A stretch of DNA of 64,000 bases from a virus. The translations under genes were made by a program, and so were the position numbers. Of the stretch, positions 1 through 8,586 are shown piece by piece; within the stretch, counting starts at the first letter, position 1; every line of letters begins with the position of its first letter. The notes below the pieces were generated by a model. The model was not told where the DNA came from, did no database searches, and worked only from the letters and a program-made list of their open reading frames with translations. The stretch spans positions 186,001 through 250,000 of the IMG/VR virus record IMGVR_UViG_3300013094_000017; one strand, given 5' to 3'.

Positions 1-1320
1 AACATTAGCAGAATCGAATAATACCCACCAACGGAAACCATCCCATTGTATGATATCATTTGCGTGAGCTATGGTTGCAACCACTGAATTATCATTAGGT
101 GGAGGTGTTCCTACTCCAGTCCACGCTTCGGTAACACCCTCGCCTTGATTAAGCACAACATCTTCTAAGATAAGATATCTAAGATCGACGTTTTCGCCTT
201 CTGTAGTGTGAGGATTAAATGTCTGAGGATTAATAATAGCATCAATGGTGCCTCGGCTTACCAAGTGAATGTGATCAGTTAAGATTGTGTTAGCAGGTAC
301 AGTATCTTGATCAAAGTTCAGTGCCATCAATGCTTCATTGGTTGGATTAAGACTAATGTAAGCAACTATCTCATTACCGTCTGGTTTGGTCAAGCGTATT
401 TGACTTAGCCCCGCATTAAATTTACCAGGATATAGATCCAATAAATTCATCCAACTTGGACGATCTGGCACTAGATTAGGATCAATCCAGCCCTCGCTGA
501 CATTCATATAATCGTGCGGAACTAATACCGCGGTATTGTTTAATACTAATAATCCGTAATCACCTGATGTAACAACAATCTTACTATCCGGAGTTAGTCC
601 GCCAAATATATTTCCACCATAGAACGCATCATCGTATCCGCCTGCATCGCCTGTGCCGGTTGGTTCAGCAAATACATTTGAAATAATTTTAGTAATGATA
701 CCGAGTTTCTTTACCTTGGCCGGTGGACTGATCCACGCAGGTGCTGTAAATTGTAAAGAAGCAATGCTAAGATCATTATTAAGGCCCTGAGGAATTGCAC
801 GTGATTCAAATGTAGATGTGTCCATCAGTTCAAGATAGCTCAGACTTGTCCAGTCAACATAGTTGTCTGTGGTCTGTAATTCAATTGCTGGATTAAACAA
901 TACAGTAATTTGTTCCCATAGTTGTAATTTTTGATCAAAATTTGATGTCCATATATCAGCCGTAAACGATATCATATAAGGAGTTGGCATCAATCTTTCA
1001 ATGGTATAATTGCCGCCTTGTATGTTTGCGTATTCATTGATAGTTTGTCCGTATGTTGGACTATTAGGATCTTCATCTTCGTATCCGTACTGTCTTTCAC
1101 GTATATTAAGTTTGCTTATATAAGTAGGATCCTGCATGCGCTCGCGATCAAATTTTAGTTCTTTAATATAGCAGGCAATAAACGGTGCGCTGGGCATTAC
1201 GTTTTCAGTATTTTTGTTTAAGATAGCACTAGCTTGTCTAGAAGCATCGCCGTAGCGCACAGGCACTCGAATTACATTGCCGCTTGCGTCTTTATAGGAA
1301 AAATTACTCATTAATCGCAT
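1..1320 (-). CDS. 15: Tail sheath stabiliser/terminator gp15-like, partial
   Basis: Runs off the left edge; about 440 codons are visible. The N-terminal reading (FYDGQIRRY, then MSNFSYKDASGNVIRVPVRYG) matches the start of T4 gp15, which caps the sheath and joins the tail to the neck. T4 gp15 is 272 aa, so this one carries a C-terminal extension of at least 170 residues, with a motif (WDGFRWRFLF) like repeats in the sheath gene. The coordinates use the first in-frame ATG at 1320. The conserved FYDGQ segment lies upstream of it, in frame only back to a TAA near 1384 and without an ATG; an ATG at 1378 is one base out of frame (see findings). It follows gp14 on the same strand. Confidence 0.75.
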   Translation of the reverse strand, partial: MRLMSNFSYKDASGNVIRVPVRYGDASRQASAILNKNTENVMPSAPFIACYIKELKFDRERMQDPTYISKLNIRERQYGYEDEDPNSPTYGQTINEYANIQGGNYTIERLMPTPYMISFTADIWTSNFDQKLQLWEQITVLFNPAIELQTTDNYVDWTSLSYLELMDTSTFESRAIPQGLNNDLSIASLQFTAPAWISPPAKVKKLGIITKIISNVFAEPTGTGDAGGYDDAFYGGNIFGGLTPDSKIVVTSGDYGLLVLNNTAVLVPHDYMNVSEGWIDPNLVPDRPSWMNLLDLYPGKFNAGLSQIRLTKPDGNEIVAYISLNPTNEALMALNFDQDTVPANTILTDHIHLVSRGTIDAIINPQTFNPHTTEGENVDLRYLILEDVVLNQGEGVTEAWTGVGTPPPNDNSVVATIAHANDIIQWDGFRWWVLFDSANV

Positions 1321-1420
1321 AAACTGCGTTAGATAACGTCTTATTTGACCATCATAGAACCATTCGATAATAGTACATCGGCGTTAAACCGAAGCTCCTT
1401 GTGTTTTCTGTATACGCATC

Positions 1421-2620
1421 TTAATTGTCTGCCTTAGGTTTCAATACTTGACTCAATGCTTGACGTTCCGGTACAACCTCGCCAGCGATTGTAGCAGTAT
1501 TATTATTATTGATAAAGCTAGTTTTTTGTGTTTGACGTGTTAGGCTATTGTCTGCCGGCAATCCGTCGACTGGTTTATTAGTCATTGTCATGCGCACATT
1601 ATCTTCAAATTTAATCCAATTTCTACCATTCCAACGGAACAGTCTGTTAGGGAAATAATCAGTGCGTAGATGGAATTGACCATCTACCACGCCATCTGGA
1701 AAACTAGCACCAAATGTATATGGAGCACCGTTAGGTGTTTTATTATCACCAGTTAAATATCCAACGTAGAAATCCTTATCTGGACTGCGTAATACCATGC
1801 TAGCATCAAGTGCAGCAGTTTCGCTGTCTACAGTATCAGTGTCATCGCTGGCATCTGCTGTGTTAACAATTCCGTTGTCACGGGTAGGAATAACATAGAA
1901 TTGATTTGTGTCGTAGCCACTTAACGGAGCATCTGCTTCTGCTTGGGCAATAATAGCATCATTGATAGCAATATTTTGATTGTATGTACTGATGATATCA
2001 CGTAGAGTTTTGTTGCCATCTCCTGCCGGAGCATTAAGAATCTCAGCAAACTCTTGGCTATCAACGAGTGGTTGACATTTAGCACGTAAGAGATGTGGAT
2101 ACCAAGTTTGACTGTAGCCTGTACTAGGACGGGTTACTTCTGTGATCACATAGTATCTGCGCAGGGCAACCATGGCATCATCTAATGCATATTCATCCTT
2201 TTGATGCGGCAATTCGATAACATCACCTGCCATTACCTTACGTCCCAAGGCTTCAAATGTGCTGCGTAAATGAAAGTGTACTAGGATCTCATCATTACTT
2301 AAGAATAGACCAAACTGTGCTAGATTAAACACGCTGTCCATCATTGTGTAAATACCGCGTAGTCTGTAGACATCTGGATCATAATGGCGATCACGGTTTT
2401 CCATAAACACTAGATCTTGTATGCCTAATTCTGGGATAGGATTGGTATTATTTGGAATACTTGGTGTAGCAGTTCCACCCACTTCGTCTGGATTTACGGG
2501 ACCTAAATATTTGTGTATCATACAGTCAGTACCGCCAACTTGAAACTGCTCGTTGATCACACGGTCTAATAATTTAAAGTCGTTGCCCTTCTCCGGGCGA
2601 TATAAGGAAAGTCTTGGCAT
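1421..2620 (-). CDS. 14: Neck protein gp14
   Basis: A 399-aa protein. Residues about 15-200 match the T4 gp14 neck protein layout: an N-terminal stretch with VINEQFQVGGTDCMIHKYLG, then LRSTFEALGRKVMAGDVIEL and a DDAMVALRRYYVITEV segment, in the same order as gp14. gp13/gp14 form the neck that closes the head and takes up the tail. T4 gp14 is 256 aa; the extra 140 C-terminal residues here are low-complexity and polar. Its ATG is 8 nt after an ATAAATA late promoter shared back to back with gp13. The assignment rests on remembered family motifs, not on an alignment. Confidence 0.7.
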   Translation of the reverse strand: MPRLSLYRPEKGNDFKLLDRVINEQFQVGGTDCMIHKYLGPVNPDEVGGTATPSIPNNTNPIPELGIQDLVFMENRDRHYDPDVYRLRGIYTMMDSVFNLAQFGLFLSNDEILVHFHLRSTFEALGRKVMAGDVIELPHQKDEYALDDAMVALRRYYVITEVTRPSTGYSQTWYPHLLRAKCQPLVDSQEFAEILNAPAGDGNKTLRDIISTYNQNIAINDAIIAQAEADAPLSGYDTNQFYVIPTRDNGIVNTADASDDTDTVDSETAALDASMVLRSPDKDFYVGYLTGDNKTPNGAPYTFGASFPDGVVDGQFHLRTDYFPNRLFRWNGRNWIKFEDNVRMTMTNKPVDGLPADNSLTRQTQKTSFINNNNTATIAGEVVPERQALSQVLKPKADN

Positions 2621-2628
2621 AGTAATGT

Positions 2629-2635
2629 TATTTAT
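2629..2635 (-). promoter_or_regulatory. Late promoter for gp14
   Basis: ATAAATA read on the minus strand, 8 nt before the gp14 ATG. It is back to back with the plus-strand late promoter at 2638. Confidence 0.6.
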
Positions 2636-2637
2636 GG

Positions 2638-2644
2638 CTAAATA
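2638..2644 (+). promoter_or_regulatory. Late promoter for gp13
   Basis: CTAAATA ends exactly 5 nt before the gp13 ATG and no Shine-Dalgarno site intervenes, so a T4-like start site falls on the AUG. Confidence 0.65.
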
Positions 2645-2649
2645 TCTGT

Positions 2650-3408
2650 ATGACTGAATTAGAAAACGAACGCCAGATAGTAATCGATTATATCAAAACC
2701 TTCTTAGGTGACGGAATCGTAGACGTAGAATTAGATCCTATCCACTATAATACTGCCATTGATCGAGCTCTTATGCGCTATCGCCAGCGCAGCCAAAACT
2801 CAACCGAAGAAAGTTTTGGATTTATAACCCTACAGGTAGACCAAAATGAATATTTCCTTCCTAAAGAAGTTATGGAAGTTCGTCAGTTATTCCGTCGTAG
2901 TATTGGTAGTCGTAGCGGAGGTGGCGATGGCGGTAGCTTGTTTGAACCGTTTAACCTAGCTTATTCAAATACTTACTTACTATCTAGCTCAAATATGGGC
3001 GGATTAGGCACATATTTTGCTTTTGCTAGTTATCAAAACCTAGTGGGCAAAATGTTTGGTAGCTTTATTAACTTTGATTTCAATCCAACAACAAAGAAAC
3101 TACGTATAGCACAACGTCCTAGAACAGAAGAAAGCGTGCTCATGTGGATGTATAACTATCGTCCAGATTTCAATTTATTCCAAGACAACTACGCAGGTAT
3201 TTGGATCAAGGATTATGCACTGGCCAATGCCAAGATTATGCTAGGCGAAGCACGTGAAAAATTCGCAACTATTGCAGGTCCACAGGGTGGTACTAGCCTA
3301 AATGGTGCGGCAATTAAAGCAGAAGGTACTGCAATGATTGAAAAACTTGACCTAGAATTAACCAATAACTTTGACGGACAAAAACCAATGACATTTGTTA
3401 TTGGCTAA
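2650..3408 (+). CDS. 13: Neck protein gp13
   Basis: A 252-aa protein with the gp13-type N-terminal helical region (IVIDYIKTFLGDGIVDVELD, then AIDRALMRYRQRS) and a central NFDFNPTTKKLRI strand segment seen in T4-like head-completion/neck proteins. It should assemble with gp14 at the portal vertex. T4 gp13 is 309 aa. Divergent from gp14, with a late promoter 5 nt before the start codon. Assignment from motif and neighbourhood. Confidence 0.65.
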   Translation: MTELENERQIVIDYIKTFLGDGIVDVELDPIHYNTAIDRALMRYRQRSQNSTEESFGFITLQVDQNEYFLPKEVMEVRQLFRRSIGSRSGGGDGGSLFEPFNLAYSNTYLLSSSNMGGLGTYFAFASYQNLVGKMFGSFINFDFNPTTKKLRIAQRPRTEESVLMWMYNYRPDFNLFQDNYAGIWIKDYALANAKIMLGEAREKFATIAGPQGGTSLNGAAIKAEGTAMIEKLDLELTNNFDGQKPMTFVIG

Positions 3409-3414
3409 AATTAT

Positions 3415-3443
3415 TTGACATTGTAATCTAATTGTATTATAAT
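3415..3443 (+). promoter_or_regulatory. Consensus sigma70 promoter (dNMP kinase)
   Basis: TTGACA at 3415-3420, a 17-bp spacer and TATAAT at 3438-3443, a perfect match to the bacterial housekeeping consensus. The gene starts 18 bp downstream with AGGAG at 3451-3455. Confidence 0.85.
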
Positions 3444-3461
3444 TGTGCATAGGAGACAATT

Positions 3462-4130
3462 ATGATCATTGGTATTTGCGGTTTCATTGGCGCGGGAAAA
3501 GACACTGCCGCCGACTACTTACAAAACTTCCACGAATTTAGACGCGAATCATTTGCCTGCACACTCAAAGATGCAGTTGCGGCTGTGTTCGGTTGGGATC
3601 GAACCTTGCTTGAAGGGCGGACAAAAGAAGCTCGCGAATGGCGAGAACAGGTAGATCCGTGGTGGGCCGAACGCTTAGGTATGCCAGATCTTACCCCACG
3701 TTGGGTATTACAATACTGGGGCACTGAAGTGTGCCGTCGAGGATTCCATGATGACATTTGGATCTCTAGCTTAGAAAACAAACTTCGCAATAGTAAAGAT
3801 AATGTGGTCATCAGTGACTGCCGTTTTCCAAATGAGATTAACGCAATCAAACGTGCAGGTGGTAAGATTATTTGGGTTACTAGAGGGCCGTTACCTGAAT
3901 GGTACGATGCTGCTGTTAGTATGAACCTAGGGCCAAAACGCAATATGAGTTGGGCTATTAGCACTCATAAGATTGAACAGTTAGGTATTCATGCCAGTGA
4001 AACTGCGTGGGTTGGTACTAAATTTGATGCGGTAATCGACAACGATGGCAGCATTCAAGACCTGTATGATCAGTTACAAGAGATTATTAATGATCAGGAG
4101 TTAGATCTCCCTGTCTCCAAGAAACATTAG
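3462..4130 (+). CDS. 1: Deoxynucleoside monophosphate kinase (T4 gp1-like)
   Basis: A 222-aa P-loop kinase: Walker A GFIGAGKDT at residues 7-15, then a lid/base-binding region and ISDCRFPNEINAIKRAGG, typical of the phage dNMP kinase family that makes dNDPs for phage DNA synthesis. It has its own perfect sigma70 promoter, unlike the late genes around it, so it is probably expressed early. Its last 44 bp overlap, tail to tail, an HNH endonuclease gene on the other strand, whose insertion may have remodelled the C-terminus. Confidence 0.85.
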   Translation: MIIGICGFIGAGKDTAADYLQNFHEFRRESFACTLKDAVAAVFGWDRTLLEGRTKEAREWREQVDPWWAERLGMPDLTPRWVLQYWGTEVCRRGFHDDIWISSLENKLRNSKDNVVISDCRFPNEINAIKRAGGKIIWVTRGPLPEWYDAAVSMNLGPKRNMSWAISTHKIEQLGIHASETAWVGTKFDAVIDNDGSIQDLYDQLQEIINDQELDLPVSKKH

Positions 4131-4464
4131 TAGAATGTAGTACTCGCTGGCAATTTGCGCAGACTGTCTTTAGATTATCATATCGGCAGTTACGTAAATT
4201 GCCATCAACATGATAGACATTAAACTGTTGTGGAAATTTACTAATATATCCACAGCGATCACATTTAAGTTTTTTCCTATATCCTGCCTTAAACCAACTA
4301 GGCATCCCTTCCTTAGATACTCGAGCACAATGGTCACACTGTGACCTATAATGTGGTTTACCCTCTTTATGGTAGTTAATTGCCACTGGTCTTTGCCCGC
4401 AGGTCTTACATAATTTTCGCATATTGTATTTACACGCCCTTTGTCGCGCCCTTTGATCATGCAT
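4087..4464 (-). CDS. HNH homing endonuclease
   Basis: Up to 125 aa. CKTC and CDHC zinc pairs are followed by a KCDRCGY zinc pair and the HNH core (FNVYHVDGNLRNCRYDNLKTVCANC). Many relatives start at MRKLCKTCG, so the ATG at 4422 is an alternative start giving 111 aa. Small free-standing HNH genes of this kind are mobile in T4-like phages. It sits between the dNMP kinase and tail sheath genes and overlaps the former by 44 bp. Confidence 0.8.
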   Translation of the reverse strand: MHDQRARQRACKYNMRKLCKTCGQRPVAINYHKEGKPHYRSQCDHCARVSKEGMPSWFKAGYRKKLKCDRCGYISKFPQQFNVYHVDGNLRNCRYDNLKTVCANCQRVLHSTNVSWRQGDLTPDH

Positions 4465-4491
4465 TTAACCGTGTATTTTTTCCACTTGCCA

Positions 4492-4498
4492 CTAAATA
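4492..4498 (+). promoter_or_regulatory. Late promoter for tail sheath
   Basis: CTAAATA, here 39 nt before the ATG and followed by AAGGAGAT near 4525. The sheath mRNA therefore has a leader and a Shine-Dalgarno site, unlike most late genes in the window. Confidence 0.6.
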
Positions 4499-4537
4499 TA
4501 ACAAAGTAATATAGTAATCCATTAAGGAGATCAAGAA

Positions 4538-7500
4538 ATGGCAACATTACAATCACCAGGCGTACAGGTTCAAGTTATTGACGAAAGTTTCTACACCCCT
4601 GCTGCTCCAGGAACAGTTCCTCTAATATTTGTGGCAAGTGCTTCAAATAAAGAAAATGCTAGCGGCACAGGTACAGCAGCTGGTACATTAGCAGCTAACG
4701 CTGGTCAAGTTTGGACAATTACAAGTCAACGTGATTTAACAGATACATTCGGTACCCCAATTTTCTACACAGATTCAAACAGCAATCCACTTAACGGTGA
4801 CGAGCTAAACGAGTACGGTCTACAAGCTGCTTACAGTTTGTTAGGTGTAAGCTCAAAAGCCTATGTTGTTCGTGCTGATTTAGATCTAGGTCAATTAGTT
4901 CCACAGGCTAGTGTTCCGGAAGGTTCAGCAGTAAGTGGTACATATTGGGTAGATACCAGCAACACATTATACGGTGTTAACGAGTGGGATGCAGTTAACA
5001 AAGTATTTGTTACTAAAACTCCATTAGTTATTGACGACAGCAATGCTAGTACCGCAGCTGATTTAGTTAGCGAAACATATTTCCCTAAAGCAAGTTTTGG
5101 TGTTAAAGGCGATTACGCAGCCGTAGTTACTAAACAAGACACTAACCAAATTTGGTTTAAAAATAGCGATAACGTTTGGGTAGTAGTTGGTTCTAACGAA
5201 GAAACTAATTTCTCTTCAAGTGGCTTTACAAGTGCTTGCTGGCAAACCAGCTGGCCTGTTGCTACAAGCTCAGGATTCGGTGCTGTTACTACAGCTACAA
5301 CATTCTATGTAAACAGTATTCTTGTAACACTAGGTGGCGATGTAACTCCAACAGGAGTAGCAGCAAGTATTAATGCTGCAATGCACACATACGGAGTTGG
5401 CGCAAGAGTAAATTCATCAGGATACTTAGCTTTATATGCAGATGCTACTGCTAAATCAAATGGCACAGCAGTAGATGGTAAAATCTTATTAACACCTGGT
5501 ACATTAACAGATATTACCAAACTTGGACTAGCAACTACAACATACGGTGCTGTTACATTAACTGTAGCTTCGCACACACAAGTTCCACAATACGGTACAG
5601 GTAATAATCCTTCAGGAAGTGTTTACGTTAAAACAACAAGTCCTAATCTAGGTGCTAACTGGGCAATCAAGTATTACAATGGTGCTACACAAACATGGGG
5701 TACAGTAAGTGCTCCAATTTACGCATCATCAGAAGCAGCAATCTACGGTATCGATCAAGCAGGTGGCAAAAATATTGCTACAGGTACATTGTTTATTGAA
5801 AGCAATTATGATCACGGTGATGGTTCTACTGTTGATTCTCCTAAACTAGCAGAATTCAAAGTGTATCGTCGTTCAGCAGTTAGTCCTACAACTGTAAGCA
5901 CTGTGGCAACTACTTCAACATTTGGTAGCACATCAACATTTACAATTCAAGAAACACTAGCAGGTAGTGCAACATATTCTAATGCTGCTACTGTACATAT
6001 TGCTGCTGGCGCAAGTTTAGCAGATTTTGTTACTGCGGTTAGTGCAGCAGGATTAGTAAACGTTTCGGCTTCATACAACGCACTATCAGGCACAGTAAGT
6101 TTAAGCCATAAATTAGGCGGTGACTTTAAATTAGTAGATGGCACACATACTCCATTGGCAACAACATTAGGGTTTACTGCGTATGATTTAACCACACGTA
6201 CAGGTACTGCTAATCTTTATGGTCCTGCTGCGTTTGATACATTTACATTCAAAGCAAGTAACTGGAAACCATTAGCATACGAATCAAAATCAACTGCTCC
6301 GTACACTAATCCAGCAGATGGCCAATTATGGTACAGTTCAATCGTTGACGAAGTTGACGTATTATACCACAATGGTACAACATGGGTAGGTTACCAAGAT
6401 GCTACAGCGTTCCCAACAAGTGATCCAATGGGTCCACAAGTTGTTGCGCTAGCACCAACTACACAAAGCGATGGCACAGACCTAGTAGACGGCGATATCT
6501 GGATTAGCACAGCTGATACAGAAACATATGGCCAAAACATCTACGTTTGGAATGCTACTACATTAAAATGGATCAAACAAGATCCAGCAGATCAAACAAC
6601 ACCAAATGGTTGGTTGTTTGCAGATGCACGTTGGGCTACAAGTGGCCAAGCGTCAGATCCTGCTACAATCGTAGCATTGTTAGGTAGCAACTATTTAGAT
6701 CCAGATGCTCCAGATCCTGCACTATACCCACAAGGTATGCGTTTATGGAACACTCGTCGTAGTGGTTACAATGTTAAGAAATATGTTCAAAACTACATTA
6801 ACATCTATGCTAACAACGGTGAAAATGCTCGCTACGGTAATGATCCAATGGATGGTTCAAATATGACAGTCCCATACTTTGCTGATCGTTGGGTAACAGC
6901 AAGTCCAAATGCAGCAGACGGTTCAGGTTCATTCGGTCGTCACGCACAACGTAGTTTTGTTGTAGAAGGATTCAAAGCATTGATTGATACTAATCAAGCT
7001 ATCCGTGACACAGACACATTAGTGTTTAACTTAATTGCTTGCCCTGGTTATCCAGAAGCTATTCAAAACATGATCGCATTTAACACTGATCGCGGAATTA
7101 CAGCGTTCGTAGTTGGCGATACACCGTTCCGTTTAGCATCAGATGGCACTTCATTAGCTACTTGGGGTAATAACCTAAATAGCGCATTAGATAATAATGA
7201 TACCGGCGCAGTAAGTTACGATGACTTTATGGCTATGTTCTACCCAAGTGGTTACACAAATGACAACACAGGCAACTACATTGTTGTTCCACCAAGCCAT
7301 ATGATGTTACGTACAATTGCTAACAGTGATGCTAAATCATATCCATGGTTTGCTCCAGCAGGCCTACGTCGCGGTGGTGTTGACAATGCTACAGCAGTTG
7401 GTTACTTACTAAATGGTGAGTTCCAAGCAGCTCCACTACCGGAAGCAATTCGTGATGTATTAGCAGGTGTTAAAATTAATCCAATTGCTACATTCCCAGG

Positions 7501-7876
7501 TTCAGGTATTGTTAACTTTGGTAACTACACTCGTGCTAACGCAGCCAGCGCATTAGATCGTATTAACGTGGCTCGTTTAGTTTGCTACCTACGTAGACAA
7601 TTAGAAATCCTTGCTCGTCCGTTCTTATTTGAACCAAACGACAAGATTACACGTAACGAAATCAAATCAGCAACCGAAAGCCTATTGTTAGAATTAGTAG
7701 GACAACGTGCATTGTATGACTTCGTTGTAGTATGCGATGAGTCAAACAATACAAATGCTAGAATTGACCGTAGCGAATTATGGTTAGATATCGCTATAGA
7801 ACCAGTTAAGGCTGTAGAATTTATCTACATCCCACTACGTTTGAAAAATACTGGCGCTATCGCAGCTGGTCTATAA
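4538..7876 (+). CDS. 18: Tail sheath protein gp18, enlarged
   Basis: A 1112-aa contractile sheath protein; T4 gp18 is 659 aa. The N-terminus (SPGVQVQVIDESFYTPAAPGT) and the C-terminal third, from about residue 730 (YVQNYINIYANNGENARYG; YPWFAPAGLRRGG; ALDRINVARLVCYLRRQLE), are the conserved sheath core. Between about residues 200 and 720 lies an insertion rich in Thr/Ser/Gly/Ala and beta-structure. It holds two related segments, PADGQLWYSSIVDEVDVLYH and DGDIWISTADTETYGQNIYV, that look like repeated surface domains. The sheath surrounds the gp19 tube and drives injection. Codon usage is uniform and no frame break is seen, so the length is genuine. Confidence 0.93.
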   Translation: MATLQSPGVQVQVIDESFYTPAAPGTVPLIFVASASNKENASGTGTAAGTLAANAGQVWTITSQRDLTDTFGTPIFYTDSNSNPLNGDELNEYGLQAAYSLLGVSSKAYVVRADLDLGQLVPQASVPEGSAVSGTYWVDTSNTLYGVNEWDAVNKVFVTKTPLVIDDSNASTAADLVSETYFPKASFGVKGDYAAVVTKQDTNQIWFKNSDNVWVVVGSNEETNFSSSGFTSACWQTSWPVATSSGFGAVTTATTFYVNSILVTLGGDVTPTGVAASINAAMHTYGVGARVNSSGYLALYADATAKSNGTAVDGKILLTPGTLTDITKLGLATTTYGAVTLTVASHTQVPQYGTGNNPSGSVYVKTTSPNLGANWAIKYYNGATQTWGTVSAPIYASSEAAIYGIDQAGGKNIATGTLFIESNYDHGDGSTVDSPKLAEFKVYRRSAVSPTTVSTVATTSTFGSTSTFTIQETLAGSATYSNAATVHIAAGASLADFVTAVSAAGLVNVSASYNALSGTVSLSHKLGGDFKLVDGTHTPLATTLGFTAYDLTTRTGTANLYGPAAFDTFTFKASNWKPLAYESKSTAPYTNPADGQLWYSSIVDEVDVLYHNGTTWVGYQDATAFPTSDPMGPQVVALAPTTQSDGTDLVDGDIWISTADTETYGQNIYVWNATTLKWIKQDPADQTTPNGWLFADARWATSGQASDPATIVALLGSNYLDPDAPDPALYPQGMRLWNTRRSGYNVKKYVQNYINIYANNGENARYGNDPMDGSNMTVPYFADRWVTASPNAADGSGSFGRHAQRSFVVEGFKALIDTNQAIRDTDTLVFNLIACPGYPEAIQNMIAFNTDRGITAFVVGDTPFRLASDGTSLATWGNNLNSALDNNDTGAVSYDDFMAMFYPSGYTNDNTGNYIVVPPSHMMLRTIANSDAKSYPWFAPAGLRRGGVDNATAVGYLLNGEFQAAPLPEAIRDVLAGVKINPIATFPGSGIVNFGNYTRANAASALDRINVARLVCYLRRQLEILARPFLFEPNDKITRNEIKSATESLLLELVGQRALYDFVVVCDESNNTNARIDRSELWLDIAIEPVKAVEFIYIPLRLKNTGAIAAGL

Positions 7877-7899
7877 TTAAAGGATAAGGAGCACTTACA

Positions 7900-8526
7900 A
7901 TGGCAATTTCAAGTTTAAGCAAGTTAGGGGTACCGTTAAGCGGTTCCCAAAGTGCTAGCAATCAAGGGTTGTTAATGCCGAAGCTGCAATATCGCTTCCG
8001 TGTATTATTTCAAAACTTCGGAGTTAGCAAACCAACAACAGAATTAACTAAACAGGTTATCTCTTCATCACGTCCGTCACCGGAATTTGAAGAAATCACT
8101 CTAGATGTTTACAACAGCAAGGTTAAACTAGCTGGTAAACCAAAATGGAATGATATCTCAGTAGTAGTACGTGATGATGCAGGTGGTGCAGTTAGCAAGT
8201 TAGTTGGCGAACAATTACAGAAACAATTCGACTTCTTTGAACAAAGTTCTGCATCTTCTGGTATTGATTACAAATTTACTACAGTTATTGAATTATTAGA
8301 CGGTGGTAATGGCGCATACGATCCAGTGGTATTAGAAACATTTGAATTGTATGGCTGCTATGTTAAGAAAGCAGAATACAAACAAGCTGAATACAAAACA
8401 AGTGAAGCAATGGATATCACATTAAGCATTGCTTACGATAACGCTTTACAAGTTAACTCAGCAGGTCAAGCAGTTGGTATTGGTGCAGCAGTTGGTCGTA
8501 CAGTACGTACACTAGCTACAGGCTAA
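7900..8526 (+). CDS. 19: Tail tube protein gp19
   Basis: A 208-aa tube subunit (T4 gp19 is 163 aa), directly behind the sheath gene as in T4. Core features are an N-terminal LQYRFRVLFQNFGV strand pair, SSRPSPEFEEITLDVYNSKV and a C-terminal AEYKTSEAMDITLSIAYDNA strand, the usual tube beta-barrel layout. AAGGAG precedes the ATG. A terminator follows at 8545. Confidence 0.88.
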   Translation: MAISSLSKLGVPLSGSQSASNQGLLMPKLQYRFRVLFQNFGVSKPTTELTKQVISSSRPSPEFEEITLDVYNSKVKLAGKPKWNDISVVVRDDAGGAVSKLVGEQLQKQFDFFEQSSASSGIDYKFTTVIELLDGGNGAYDPVVLETFELYGCYVKKAEYKQAEYKTSEAMDITLSIAYDNALQVNSAGQAVGIGAAVGRTVRTLATG

Positions 8527-8544
8527 TAACAGAAACACAAGAAA

Positions 8545-8570
8545 GGGCGTATACTATACGCTCTTTTTTT
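8545..8570 (+). terminator. Intrinsic terminator after gp19
   Basis: An 8-bp stem GGGCGTAT/ATACGCTC with a 3-nt loop is followed by seven T. It closes the sheath-tube unit just before the next late promoter. Confidence 0.85.
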
Positions 8571-8574
8571 GCGA

Positions 8575-8581
8575 CTAAATA
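8575..8581 (+). promoter_or_regulatory. Late promoter, gp54-like gene
   Basis: CTAAATA ends 5 nt before the ATG at 8587, with no Shine-Dalgarno site. Probably leaderless. Confidence 0.65.
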
Positions 8582-8586
8582 ATTGC

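Noticed and set aside
3515-3964. 149-aa antisense ORF in the dNMP kinase gene
   Set aside because: Shadow frame within a well-supported gene with a Walker A motif.
4170-4556. 128-aa minus-strand ORF
   Set aside because: Shadow of the HNH gene in another frame; it also covers the tail sheath start and has no recognisable motif.
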